DNA of 17,370 nt, taken from Planctomycetota bacterium. GTDB lineage: Bacteria; Planctomycetota; Phycisphaerae; UBA1845; PWPN01. Both the position numbers and the translations under genes were made by a program. Position 1 is the first letter of the stretch, and every line of letters begins with the position of its first letter. Below the pieces are notes generated by a model, which ran no database searches, had not been told where the DNA came from, and saw only the letters and a program-made list of their open reading frames with translations. This document shows, piece by piece, positions 8,767-15,432 of this stretch. The stretch is from positions 1 to 17,370 of the forward strand of contig JACQVT010000030.1 of assembly GCA_016209665.1 (NCBI GenBank), read 5' to 3'.

Positions 8767-10545
8767 ATGACTCATCGTTGCGTATCGATGTGGTTTACCT
8801 CGGTCATCGTCGCATTGATGGGCGGCCTGGGGCGAGCGGCCCCGGCCGCGGAACGGCCCAACATCGTGGTCATTCTGGCCGACGACCAGGGCTGGGGCGA
8901 TCTGAGCGCCAGCGGCAACTCGAACCTGGCCACACCCAATATCGACTCGCTTGCCGCCCAGAGCGTCACCTTCGATCGTTTCTTCGTCTGCCCGGTCTGC
9001 TCGCCGACGCGGGCCGAGTTTCTGACCGGCCGCTATCACCCGCGGGGCGGCGTCCGCGGGGTCTCGACGGGCGGCGAGCGGTTGAACCTCGACGAGAAGA
9101 CCATCGCCGACGCCTTCAAGGCCGCCGGCTACGCCACCGGGGCCTTCGGCAAATGGCACAACGGGACCCAGTATCCCTATCATCCCAATGGCCGCGGCTT
9201 CGACGAATTCTACGGCTTTACCTCGGGGCACTGGGGCACGTACTTCGATCCGCCGCTGGACCACAACGGGAGACCGGTTCGAGGCAAGGGATTCATCATC
9301 GACGATCTGACCGACCAGGCGATCGACTTCCTGGAGCGGAACAAGGATCGGCCATTCTTCTGTTACGTTCCTTACAACACGCCCCACTCGCCCATGCAGG
9401 TGCCGGACCGCTTCTGGGGCAAGTTCGGCGGCCTCGAACTGAAGATGCGGGCCGACCGCCCGGCGGACGAGGACGTGGCCCACACGCGGGCCGCCCTGGC
9501 CATGTGTGAAAACATCGACTGGAACGTGGGGCGCATCCTCGGCAAGCTGGATGAGCTGAAGCTCGCCGACCGCACCGTCGTCATCTATTTCAGCGACAAC
9601 GGTCCCAACGGCTGGCGCTGGAACGGCGGCATGAAAGGCCGCAAGGGCTCGACGGATGAGGGCGGCGTTCGCTCGCCGTTCTTCATCCGCTGGACGGGGC
9701 ACCTCCCGGCTGGAAGGCGGATCGCGCAGATCGCGGGAGCCATCGATCTGTTACCGACGCTGACGGATCTGGCCGGGGTGCCCGTCGCCGGGAGCAAGCC
9801 GCTCGACGGCCTCAGCCTCAAGCCGCTGCTGGCGGACGGGGCGGGCCCCGTCGACTGGCCCGACCGCATGATCTTCTCGCACTGGGCCGGGAGGGTCAGC
9901 GTTCGGACGCAGCGCTACCGTCTCGATGACGCCGGCCACCTGTTCGATATGGAGGCCGACCCCGGGCAGCGACACGACGTCTCGCGGGAAAATGCGGATG
10001 TCGCCGCGCGCTTGTCGAAATCGGTGGACGACTGGAGGAAGCAACTCCTGGCCGGCCTGAAGCAGGACGACCGCCCGTACCCCGTGGGCTATCCGCAGTT
10101 TCCCGTCACGCAGTTGCCCGCCCGCGACGGGGTGCCTCACGGCAACGTGCAGCGCAGCGCGTCAGCGCCCAACTGCTCGTACTTCAAGAACTTCACGAGC
10201 CTCGACGACTCGATCACCTGGGACGTCGAGGTGGCCACCGCCGGCGAGTACGAGGCGATGGTCTACTACACCTGCCCGCCGGCGGACGTCGGCTCCACGA
10301 TCGAGCTGAGCTGCAACGGCAGCCGACTCGAGGGAAAGGTGCTGGAGGCTCACGATCCGCCGCTCGCCGGCGCCGAGCACGACCGGGTCCCGCGGCGGGG
10401 CGAATCCTACGTCAAGGAGTTCAAGCCGCTGCGGCTGGGCTCGATCCGGCTCAAACCGGGCCGGGCCGTGCTGACCCTCCGGCCGTTGAGCATTCCCGGC
10501 AGCCGGGTGATGGAAGTGCGGATGCTGGAACTCGTGCTGAGGTAG
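8767..10545 (+). CDS. Sulfatase (formylglycine type), exported, with C-terminal beta domain
   Basis: A type I sulfatase, which hydrolyses sulfate esters, in this phylum often on polysaccharides. After an N-terminal signal peptide (to about APAAERPN), the domain starts with [14 protein letters not shown], which carries the metal-binding Asp pair. The modification motif is C78-S-P-T-R82 followed by AEFLTGRY; Cys78 would become formylglycine and needs a maturase that is not in this window. GKWHNG and FSDNGP supply further catalytic and metal-binding residues. Residues from about 465 form an extra domain rich in predicted beta strands ([20 protein letters not shown]), resembling a carbohydrate-binding jelly roll. 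ATG 8767 has AGGAGG (8751-8756) 10 nt upstream. The 592-residue gene appears complete. Confidence 0.94.
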   Translation: MTHRCVSMWFTSVIVALMGGLGRAAPAAERPNIVVILADDQGWGDLSASGNSNLATPNIDSLAAQSVTFDRFFVCPVCSPTRAEFLTGRYHPRGGVRGVSTGGERLNLDEKTIADAFKAAGYATGAFGKWHNGTQYPYHPNGRGFDEFYGFTSGHWGTYFDPPLDHNGRPVRGKGFIIDDLTDQAIDFLERNKDRPFFCYVPYNTPHSPMQVPDRFWGKFGGLELKMRADRPADEDVAHTRAALAMCENIDWNVGRILGKLDELKLADRTVVIYFSDNGPNGWRWNGGMKGRKGSTDEGGVRSPFFIRWTGHLPAGRRIAQIAGAIDLLPTLTDLAGVPVAGSKPLDGLSLKPLLADGAGPVDWPDRMIFSHWAGRVSVRTQRYRLDDAGHLFDMEADPGQRHDVSRENADVAARLSKSVDDWRKQLLAGLKQDDRPYPVGYPQFPVTQLPARDGVPHGNVQRSASAPNCSYFKNFTSLDDSITWDVEVATAGEYEAMVYYTCPPADVGSTIELSCNGSRLEGKVLEAHDPPLAGAEHDRVPRRGESYVKEFKPLRLGSIRLKPGRAVLTLRPLSIPGSRVMEVRMLELVLR

Positions 10546-10704
10546 CCGACGCCCGTGCCGACGGCGCCGCCGTCCGTCAGCGTCAGCCAGCCCATCCAAC
10601 AGGAGGTCGCTCCCTACCTGGGGCGGCTCGGCCACACGGTTGCCAAGGAGGCCTGCCACACGCCTCTCGAGGTTGGTTTGTTTGGGTCGGGTCGGGTGGC
10701 GTAG
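10546..10704 (+). pseudogene. Probable remnant of an RND efflux periplasmic adaptor (HlyD/MFP) gene
   Basis: Directly after the sulfatase stop, the same frame stays open for 52 codons. It reads PPSVSVSQPIQQEVAPYL, then GHTVAKEA, which resembles the start of the mature part of RND membrane fusion proteins (PPxVxVSxPxxREVxDYxEFTGxTxAVEA). There is no signal peptide before it, the similarity is lost after about 30 residues, and a TAG ends it at 10702. I infer a truncated fragment left by rearrangement. The similarity is from memory of the family and was not tested by a search. Confidence 0.42.
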
Positions 10705-10714
10705 ACTGGTGGTT

Positions 10715-11977
10715 GTGCGGTGGGATGAATTGTTCAGCAAGCGGATCGAGCATCGGCCGGAGACGGGCGAGAAGGCCGCGCTGCCAACGGGCGGGGGGGT
10801 GTATCTGCTGACGGACGAGCAGGATCGGCTGGTTCAACTGGCGTCGGCGGCGGACCTTCGGCGGGCGGTGTGGACGCGGCTGACGCGGCCCGGAGGGGAC
10901 GAGGAGGTCGCTGTAGCGGGGGATGGCGGGGGGGCCGAAGAAGGCGGGCAGGGATGCCCGCCCCCCGTGCGTGAGGCGGCCGAAGAAGGCGGGCAAGGAT
11001 GCCCGCCCCCCATGGGCGGGCGGGGGGTGGGGCGACGGCGGGCGGACTTGAGCCAGATCGTCCGGTACATCCGGTGGCAGCCGACGCACTCGGTGTTCGA
11101 GGCCACGTTCGAGTACCACCGGATCGCCCGGCAGGTTCTGCCGGAGACGTATCTGGAGAACCTCGCGTTCGGACCGGCGTGGTTCGTGCACGTGGACCCC
11201 GAGGCGGCGATCCCCAGGTTCATTGTGGGCAAGATCATCCCGCCGCCGCCGGGCACGACGCTGGGGCCGTTCGCCACGCAGCAAGACGCCAACCGGTTCG
11301 TGCAGACGATCGGGGATGCGTTCGACCTGTGCCGATACGTGCACATTCTCGAACAGGTGCCGCACGGTCAGGCCTGCGCGTACTTCGAGATGGGGCGTTG
11401 TCCCGCGCCGTGCGACGGGTCGATCCCGATGTCGCAGTACCGTGGGATGATGGCGACGGCGCTGCGATTCGCGGCCGGCGAGCGTGACGCGATCCGGCGC
11501 GAATGGGAAGACCAGATGCGCGAGGCCGCGAGCGGTCTGGCCTTCGAGCGGGCGGCGGCGATCAAGCTGCGGCTGGAACGGATCAAGGAACTGGACCACG
11601 CGGCGTTCCGCTTCGTGCGACCGATCGATCGGTTCTCGTGGCTGATCGTGCAGCGCGGCGGCGGGCGGACGCGAGTCAAACCGTTCTTCGTGCGCCGCGG
11701 CTGGATCGATCGTGGCGAAATGGTCAAGCTCAAGGATCTCGATCGCGTCGCTGCCGAATGGATCGCCCGCATGGTTGACCGGCCCTCGTCGACGCCGGCC
11801 CCCGAGGTCAGCGAGCACGTCTGGTTGGCGAGTCATTTCTTGTTCCGCCGAGAGCGGATGGGGCTGTTCCTGCACCCGAGCGAGTTGACGGACGCGGCCG
11901 GACTGGCCGACCGGGTGCGCCAGGCGTTCGTGCCCGAGCGGAAACCCGCGGACGCCGAGTCGTCGCCGCCGATGTGA
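10715..11977 (+). CDS. UvrC-like protein with degenerate GIY-YIG domain
   Basis: Related to the N-terminal half of the excision-repair nuclease subunit UvrC. GGGVYLLTDEQDRLVQLASAADLRRAV aligns with the UvrC GIY-YIG start GVYLxxDxxGxVLYVGKAxNLRxRV, but the YVG part is replaced by QLA, so this nuclease site looks inactive. GQACAYFEMGRCPAPCDG matches the UvrC Cys motif that can hold an Fe-S cluster, and GLAFERAAAIKLRLERIKEL is a UVR (UvrB-binding) motif. The RNase H-like nuclease and HhH domains of full UvrC are absent from the 420 residues. About residues 73-99 are encoded by an in-frame repeat. Start choice is weak: GTG 10715 or 10709 have no good ribosome site, and TTG 10640 is also in frame. 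TAGACT at 10702-10707 could be the -10 of a leaderless transcript. Confidence 0.75.
   Translation: MRWDELFSKRIEHRPETGEKAALPTGGGVYLLTDEQDRLVQLASAADLRRAVWTRLTRPGGDEEVAVAGDGGGAEEGGQGCPPPVREAAEEGGQGCPPPMGGRGVGRRRADLSQIVRYIRWQPTHSVFEATFEYHRIARQVLPETYLENLAFGPAWFVHVDPEAAIPRFIVGKIIPPPPGTTLGPFATQQDANRFVQTIGDAFDLCRYVHILEQVPHGQACAYFEMGRCPAPCDGSIPMSQYRGMMATALRFAAGERDAIRREWEDQMREAASGLAFERAAAIKLRLERIKELDHAAFRFVRPIDRFSWLIVQRGGGRTRVKPFFVRRGWIDRGEMVKLKDLDRVAAEWIARMVDRPSSTPAPEVSEHVWLASHFLFRRERMGLFLHPSELTDAAGLADRVRQAFVPERKPADAESSPPM
10933..11011 (+). repeat. In-frame 45-bp-period palindromic repeat inside the UvrC-like gene
   Basis: Two 34-nt copies (10933-10966 and 10978-11011) differ at one base. Each holds GGCGGGCA, a 4-nt loop and TGCCCGCC, a perfect 8-bp hairpin, followed by a C-run. 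The copies are offset by exactly 45 bp (15 codons), so the frame is kept and the protein gains AEEGGQGCPPP twice. The same unit, again with 45-bp offset, occurs in moeA at 17262-17340. Confidence 0.85.
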
Positions 11978-11995
11978 CAGAATCGGCGGGGTATG

Positions 11996-12086
11996 TCAGA
12001 GCCCCGAGCGCAAGCGAGTGGTGTGCCACGAGTACGTCGGGCCTGCTCATCGCGAGCCAACCCGTCGCTGGCGCTCCGGGCTCTGA
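11996..12086. repeat. Dispersed inverted-repeat element
   Basis: A 22-nt left arm (11996-12017, containing CCCCGAGCGCAAGCGA) and a 22-nt right arm (12065-12086, containing TCGCTGGCGCTCCGGG) are reverse complements at 20 of 22 positions. A small hairpin GTGG-TGTG-CCAC sits next to the left arm (12018-12029). The right arm with its flank (12060-12086) matches 13752-13778 in the MFS gene at 26 of 27 positions. Confidence 0.8.
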
Positions 12087-12107
12087 AACCATCACGTGGG
12101 GGAGCCG

Positions 12108-12257
12108 ATGCGCGAACAGACCAGAATCATCGTCTCCCCCACCTTCGGAGGAGGCGGGCCACCGGCCCTGGTAGACGCCGTGCGGTGTCATTTTGCGGAC
12201 GCCCAGCCGGCCGAAGGAAAGGCTGAGGGCATCGTCTCCGGCGATGAGGCTCGCTAG
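12108..12257 (+). CDS. Possible small ORF, 49 residues, function unknown
   Basis: ATG 12108 follows a G-rich GGGGGAG stretch by 3 nt and opens a 49-codon frame starting MREQTRIIVSPTFGGGGPP and ending GIVSGDEAR. Third codon positions are about 70 percent G or C, moderately coding-like. I recognise no family. It could be a genuine small protein, the broken start of a larger gene, or chance. It lies between the UvrC-like gene and the lipoprotein gene. Confidence 0.3.
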   Translation: MREQTRIIVSPTFGGGGPPALVDAVRCHFADAQPAEGKAEGIVSGDEAR

Positions 12258-12306
12258 ACTATATGGACGTGCGCGATCCTGCGACGCGCCCGACGAGGTC
12301 CATCCG

Positions 12307-12324
12307 CGCGGGCTGAAGCCCGCG
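12307..12324. repeat. Palindromic hairpin in the gap before the lipoprotein gene
   Basis: CGCGGGCT and AGCCCGCG form a perfect 8-bp inverted repeat around GA. There is no U-tract. Elsewhere in the gap between 12258 and 12404 I see no gene; the ribosome site of the lipoprotein gene is at its end. Confidence 0.6.
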
Positions 12325-12404
12325 GCTCGTTATGGTCTGACAATCGCGTACGGTCATGTACAGGGTGAGTAACGGGCACGCGTTTTTCACTGAGGAGGTC
12401 ATCC

Positions 12405-12953
12405 ATGTACCGATTGACAGCAGGTATCGCGGGTCTGATAGTGCCGATGCTGGCGGGTTGCGGGAACCCCCTGTCGATGGCCACGACCGCGGGGAAAGCG
12501 GCGGTGCAGGTGGTCAGAGGCGCTGAGGCGGACGTGAAGTCGATCAAGCTCGCCGAGGGGAGCAAGCTCGCGTCGTACAACACGCTGCAGTTGGGCGAGG
12601 TGACAACCGATGTCCCGCCGATCTGCACGGCCGAGGCCATGGGCAAGGTCCGCGAAGGCCTGCGCGAAGGTCTGGCGAGCGATACCGTCAAGAAGGCCTT
12701 CCCGGGCGGGGGAAAGAAACTGAAGATCAACGTGGTATGCCGGTTTTGCAAGGGCAAGGGTGTGATCGGCGGTGAAGGCCGTCTCGACTGGCTGGTCACG
12801 CTGGCGGACGGGGAGTCCGGAGAGGAACTTGGGGTGGTGCACGTCGAGGGGGTGAGTGAATCGCCGCTGCAGCACGGGATCTCCGACATGGCGGAGGAGA
12901 ACCTCAAGGAGTTGGCGAAATTCGTTACCAAGCACAAAAAGAAGGCGGGTTGA
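12405..12953 (+). CDS. Small lipoprotein of unknown function
   Basis: A 182-residue protein with a signal peptide (MYRLTAGIAGLIVPMLAGC) ending in the lipobox LAGC, so Cys19 is likely lipidated and the protein anchored in a membrane. The mature part starts with a small-residue-rich stretch, then an alternating pattern (KSIKLAEGSKLASYNTLQLGEVTTD) and, around residues 103-145, strands consistent with a small alpha/beta fold. It carries a Cys pair in VVCRFCKGKG; KLASYNTLQLGEV resembles small lipoproteins of DUF4410 type, but I am not sure. It ends in a Lys-rich tail (KHKKKAG). GAGGAGG (12392-12398) lies 6 nt before the ATG, the strongest ribosome site in the window. It stands alone between repeats. 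Confidence 0.8.
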   Translation: MYRLTAGIAGLIVPMLAGCGNPLSMATTAGKAAVQVVRGAEADVKSIKLAEGSKLASYNTLQLGEVTTDVPPICTAEAMGKVREGLREGLASDTVKKAFPGGGKKLKINVVCRFCKGKGVIGGEGRLDWLVTLADGESGEELGVVHVEGVSESPLQHGISDMAEENLKELAKFVTKHKKKAG

Positions 12954-13015
12954 GGCGCACTCACGCATCGCACAACCGCGACTTGAGCGTTTTTGTCGCG
13001 AGGAGGCGAGCCTGA

Positions 13016-13075
13016 ACCGGCGTCCCGCCGGTGCAGCACAGGCGAGACGCTCGCCGGGGCGGAGCAGACCTGTGC
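13016..13075. repeat. Multi-hairpin palindromic element between lipoprotein and MFS genes
   Basis: ACCGGCG-TCC-CGCCGGT (13016-13032) is a perfect 7-bp hairpin. Next to it GCACA (13036-13040) pairs with TGTGC (13071-13075) and encloses the perfect hairpin GGCGAG-ACG-CTCGCC (13041-13055). The element ends 5 bp from the MFS stop codon, so it could serve as a transcript-end structure between the convergent genes, though it lacks a U-tract. A further stem CGCGAC/GTCGCG with a T-rich loop lies at about 12977-13000. Confidence 0.65.
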
Positions 13076-13080
13076 CACAC

Positions 13081-14376
13081 CTACTGGGACAAGCGCCAGG
13101 GATTGGCTCCCGCGGCCTTCCTCCGACGGAGCAGAGCGTGGATCATCGTTTGCGTGCCGACCGCGGCCAGGACCATGCCGGCCATGAGAAGGTAACTCGT
13201 CCGCAGGGCGTAGGCGTCGGCGATCCAACCGCCCAGGAACGGTCCGGCCAGCGAGGTCAGTCCCACGACTGTCTCATTGATCCCGACGTAGCGTGAACTC
13301 TTCTCGGGATGCACCAGCGAGTGGAACACGAGGTAGTAGAAAAATGCACCGGAGTAGACGCCGAAGCAGGCGGCGGCGATCTGGAACGCGGCCGGCGTGC
13401 GGGCGGTCGCGAACAGGCACAAGCCGACGACGCCGCACAGGCCGGTCAGCAGGATCGGGACCGGGCGATACATCCACCCTTGACGCCCGACGCGACTTCG
13501 TCGCTCTTGGACGCCTCGCGTCCGGTCGCGTGTCAAGGGCCACCAACGGCCCCGGGCGAGACCCAGCCCCACCACGGCCTGCACCGCGCTGAGGATGAAC
13601 AGCGTCAGTCCCTGGTCGAGCCGGGGGACGGCGTGCTCGGCCCCGCTGCTGGGGAACAGGCCGACGATCGTTCGTATCGCCAGGCAACCCAGGCCGCTGA
13701 ACACCCAGCCCATCCAGGCAAGGTCGGGCATGGCGGCGTAGTCGGGCAGCGACCCGTCGCTTGCGCTCCGGGCTCTGATCGGCGTCTCGGTCGCGGGGCG
13801 GTCGTTCGTCTGATGCACGGCGGAGTGGGGCCGGGCCGTATGTTTGAGGGTCCAGGTCAGCACCCCGACGAGCAGGGCGGCGGCGGCATTGATGGCGTGG
13901 CTGCCTCGCCAGCCGACGTGCTGCCACATGACGGCGGCGACGAACGGCCCGGCGGCGTAACCGATGCTCCACGAAAAGGTGTACAGGCCGATCGAGTCGT
14001 TGAGCGTTTTCTGCCGCCCCTCGCCGACCCCTTTCATGAACACCTGGAAGGGCACGAAGAACAGGGCCATGCCGATGCCTTCCAGGGCCACCAGGACGTA
14101 CATCGCACCGACGCTCGACACGCCGGCGAGCCCGAGCGAAAGCATGGCGGTCAGGCCGCACGACACGATGATCAGGGCGGCACAGTTGCGCCGGCTGACC
14201 ACGCGTCCGACCAGGAAGCAACTGGCCATATACACCGCGGCCCAGACAGCGATGAAGTTGGCGACGGTGCCGGCGGACGCGCCCTTCTGCGCGGTGGCCA
14301 CCTGGGCCATGAAGAACACCGCGGCGAGGATCATGTCGATGATCACGGGGAACAGGTAGATGAGGATGCCGGTCAT
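13081..14376 (-). CDS. MFS family transporter carrying two repeat insertions
   Basis: A 431-residue inner-membrane protein whose hydrophobic segments fit the 12-helix major facilitator fold, starting at residue 3 with GILIYLFPVIIDMILAAVFF. A typical MFS half is followed by a long polar loop (TLKHTARPH to LPDYAAMP) between helices 6 and 7, then a second half ending near residue 420. Two palindromic repeats lie within loops: one near residues 200-208 (peptide RARSASDG) and one near residues 280-300 (PLTRDRTRGVQERRSRVG). Both keep the frame. The substrate is unknown. The gene lies 116 bp downstream of the Rrf2 regulator on the same strand and may be co-transcribed with it. ATG 14376 has no clear ribosome site, so the start could be elsewhere. 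Confidence 0.85.
   Translation of the reverse strand: MTGILIYLFPVIIDMILAAVFFMAQVATAQKGASAGTVANFIAVWAAVYMASCFLVGRVVSRRNCAALIIVSCGLTAMLSLGLAGVSSVGAMYVLVALEGIGMALFFVPFQVFMKGVGEGRQKTLNDSIGLYTFSWSIGYAAGPFVAAVMWQHVGWRGSHAINAAAALLVGVLTWTLKHTARPHSAVHQTNDRPATETPIRARSASDGSLPDYAAMPDLAWMGWVFSGLGCLAIRTIVGLFPSSGAEHAVPRLDQGLTLFILSAVQAVVGLGLARGRWWPLTRDRTRGVQERRSRVGRQGWMYRPVPILLTGLCGVVGLCLFATARTPAAFQIAAACFGVYSGAFFYYLVFHSLVHPEKSSRYVGINETVVGLTSLAGPFLGGWIADAYALRTSYLLMAGMVLAAVGTQTMIHALLRRRKAAGANPWRLSQ
13477..13539 (-). repeat. Multi-hairpin element inside the MFS gene
   Basis: CCCTTGACGC (13477-13486) pairs with GTGTCAAGGG (13530-13539; 10 bp with one G-T). Inside are perfect hairpins GCGAC-TTC-GTCGC (13492-13504) and GGACGC-CTC-GCGTCC (13509-13523). 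The layout of an outer stem with nested hairpins is like the intergenic element at 8645-8721. Here the 63 nt equal 21 codons and encode a polar stretch in a loop of the transporter. Confidence 0.65.
13752..13778 (-). repeat. Copy of a dispersed repeat arm inside the MFS gene
   Basis: These 27 nt match the intergenic arm at 12060-12086 with a single difference. On the coding strand they read RARSASDG within the loop between helices 6 and 7. Only one arm is seen here, not the inverted pair. Confidence 0.8.
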
Positions 14377-14492
14377 CGTCGGGTTGGGTCTCGTTACACA
14401 AGCGCGCTCATCGAACCCGCCCCCAACGTTACTCGGTTATGACCGGCCGTGAAAGAGTTTCAGCCGACGACGTGATCGGATGCTGAGCCGGT

Positions 14493-15203
14493 TCAGCCGG
14501 TCCGGGTCCTTCCCTTTGTTTTCCGGCGAGCCGGGGTTTTGGCGGGTGTGTGAGAACCGCGAGGCTCATCGGGAGCGCGACCACGAGGCATGGCCAGTCG
14601 GAACCGCGACCGTGAGGGAGCGGGATTCTGTCGCCCCGGGTGTTGCTCGGCGAAGCCCGCTTCCCGACGGGCGCGGTTCGGAAAGGGCCTCTGACGCACG
14701 CTCTTGGCCGCCTGGCTCCTGCCGGGGCGCCGCCGCGAGTTGCCCGCGGCCGAGGTCTGCGGCGCGGCCGTGGCGTGGCCGTGGTACGTGCACAGGTCCT
14801 TGTCGTCCGGCGCCTCCTCCGACAGTTCGGAAATGGTGGACTCGGCGAAGGCCCGCTCGACCATGGCCGCGGTCTGGTCGAGCCTGCGATGTAACGGGCA
14901 CAGCTTGCCGTCATGCCGGCGAAGCCCGAGCGGACAGCGTTCGATCCGTCGGATCGGGTCCACCGCCTGGACGACGTCCAGGACGCGGATCGCGGCGGGT
15001 CGGCGGGCCAACAGGAATCCGCCGCCGCGTCCCGGTCGAGACCGCACCAGACCGGCGCGGGCCAACGCCTGGAGGACCTTGGACAGGTAGCCCACGGGTA
15101 CCTGTGTCGCCTCGGCGATGTCCCGGGTGCCCACCGCCGCGTCGGGCCGGCAGGCCATCCAGACCACCGCCCGCAAGGCGTATTCAGCGGTCAACGAGAT
15201 CAT
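14493..15203 (-). CDS. Rrf2 family transcriptional regulator with repeat-derived C-terminal extension
   Basis: Residues 1 to about 145 form a typical Rrf2 winged-helix protein: MISLTAEYALRAVVWMA, recognition helix region VPVGYLSKVLQALARAGLV, and the wing RSRPGRGGGFLLAR. The cysteine region is RCPLG...LCPLH, with two Cys about 12 residues apart, and a third in DLCTYHG; some Rrf2 proteins bind an Fe-S cluster there, but the usual three-Cys spacing is not kept. The remaining 90 residues are polar and low in complexity and contain a palindromic repeat, so the ancestral protein was probably about 150 residues. The divergent promoter region with a 30-bp palindrome suggests autoregulation and control of moaCB, and the MFS gene follows on the same strand. 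Confidence 0.88.
   Translation of the reverse strand: MISLTAEYALRAVVWMACRPDAAVGTRDIAEATQVPVGYLSKVLQALARAGLVRSRPGRGGGFLLARRPAAIRVLDVVQAVDPIRRIERCPLGLRRHDGKLCPLHRRLDQTAAMVERAFAESTISELSEEAPDDKDLCTYHGHATAAPQTSAAGNSRRRPGRSQAAKSVRQRPFPNRARREAGFAEQHPGRQNPAPSRSRFRLAMPRGRAPDEPRGSHTPAKTPARRKTKGRTRTG
14599..14681 (-). repeat. Inverted repeat pair inside the Rrf2 gene extension
   Basis: Two 26-nt arms (14599-14624, core AACCGCGACCGTGAGGGAG; 14656-14681, core CTTCCCGACGGGCGCGGTT) are reverse complements at 21 of 26 positions, with a 31-nt loop. They encode about residues 175-202 of the regulator's C-terminal extension. Confidence 0.65.
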
Positions 15204-15282
15204 GCGACATCCCCGAAGGTCATCGGTCCGCGAGCGGGGCGGCGTTCAGGCGGCCGCGCCCGGCGTGGCCCACACGCTCATC

Positions 15283-15311
15283 AATCTACACCTCCCGGCG
15301 GAAAATGTCAA
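15283..15311 (-). promoter_or_regulatory. Promoter of the Rrf2 gene
   Basis: On the minus strand TTGACA (15311-15306) is followed after 17 nt by TAGATT (15288-15283), a perfect -35 and a 4-of-6 -10. Transcription would start near 15276, leaving about 70 nt before the Rrf2 start codon. The -35 lies in the left half of the palindrome. Confidence 0.7.
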
Positions 15312-15333
15312 CCTGGATATCCAGGTTGACATT
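15304..15333. promoter_or_regulatory. Perfect 30-bp palindrome, likely Rrf2 operator
   Basis: AATGTCAACCTGGAT is followed directly by its exact reverse complement ATCCAGGTTGACATT. It spans the -35 hexamers of two divergent promoters, where a dimeric repressor would block both. The neighbouring Rrf2 gene encodes the obvious candidate protein. That the palindrome exists is direct; the binding partner is inferred. Confidence 0.8.
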
Positions 15334-15354
15334 GAGACGGGTGGGGGGTATGCT
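15326..15354 (+). promoter_or_regulatory. Promoter of moaCB-moeA
   Basis: TTGACA (15326-15331) and TATGCT (15349-15354) are 17 nt apart: a perfect -35, and a -10 matching four of six. Transcription would start near 15361, about 72 nt before moaCB. The -35 lies in the right half of the palindrome. Confidence 0.72.
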
Positions 15355-15368
15355 GGACTCCTGTGGCT

Positions 15369-15384
15369 CAGTTCCGATGAACTG
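15369..15384 (+). other. Hairpin in the moaCB leader
   Basis: CAGTTC-CGAT-GAACTG is a perfect 6-bp hairpin just after the predicted transcription start. A second, imperfect stem (GAGGGAC with GTCCTC) follows around 15396-15415, close to the ribosome site. They may only stabilise the 5' end of the mRNA. Confidence 0.45.
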
Positions 15385-15432
15385 TGAACTCTTGCGAGGG
15401 ACGGCGGGGTCCTCGTCGGCCGAAGGTGGATC

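Noticed and set aside
10702..10707. TAGACT as a firm promoter for a leaderless UvrC-like transcript
   Set aside because: The only -35 candidate at 18-nt spacing (TTGTTT) matches just three of six bases, so it is mentioned only in the gene entry.
12255..12266. TAGACTATATGG as a promoter of the lipoprotein gene
   Set aside because: There is no acceptable -35 at 16-18 nt and the distance to the gene is about 140 bp with a hairpin between.
12977..13000. Stem CGCGAC/GTCGCG with TTTTT as a terminator
   Set aside because: The T-run lies in the loop rather than after the stem, so it does not fit a rho-independent terminator.
15361..15432. Molybdenum cofactor riboswitch upstream of moaCB
   Set aside because: The leader is only about 72 nt and shows two simple hairpins; I cannot find the larger multi-stem fold of the known Moco RNA motif.
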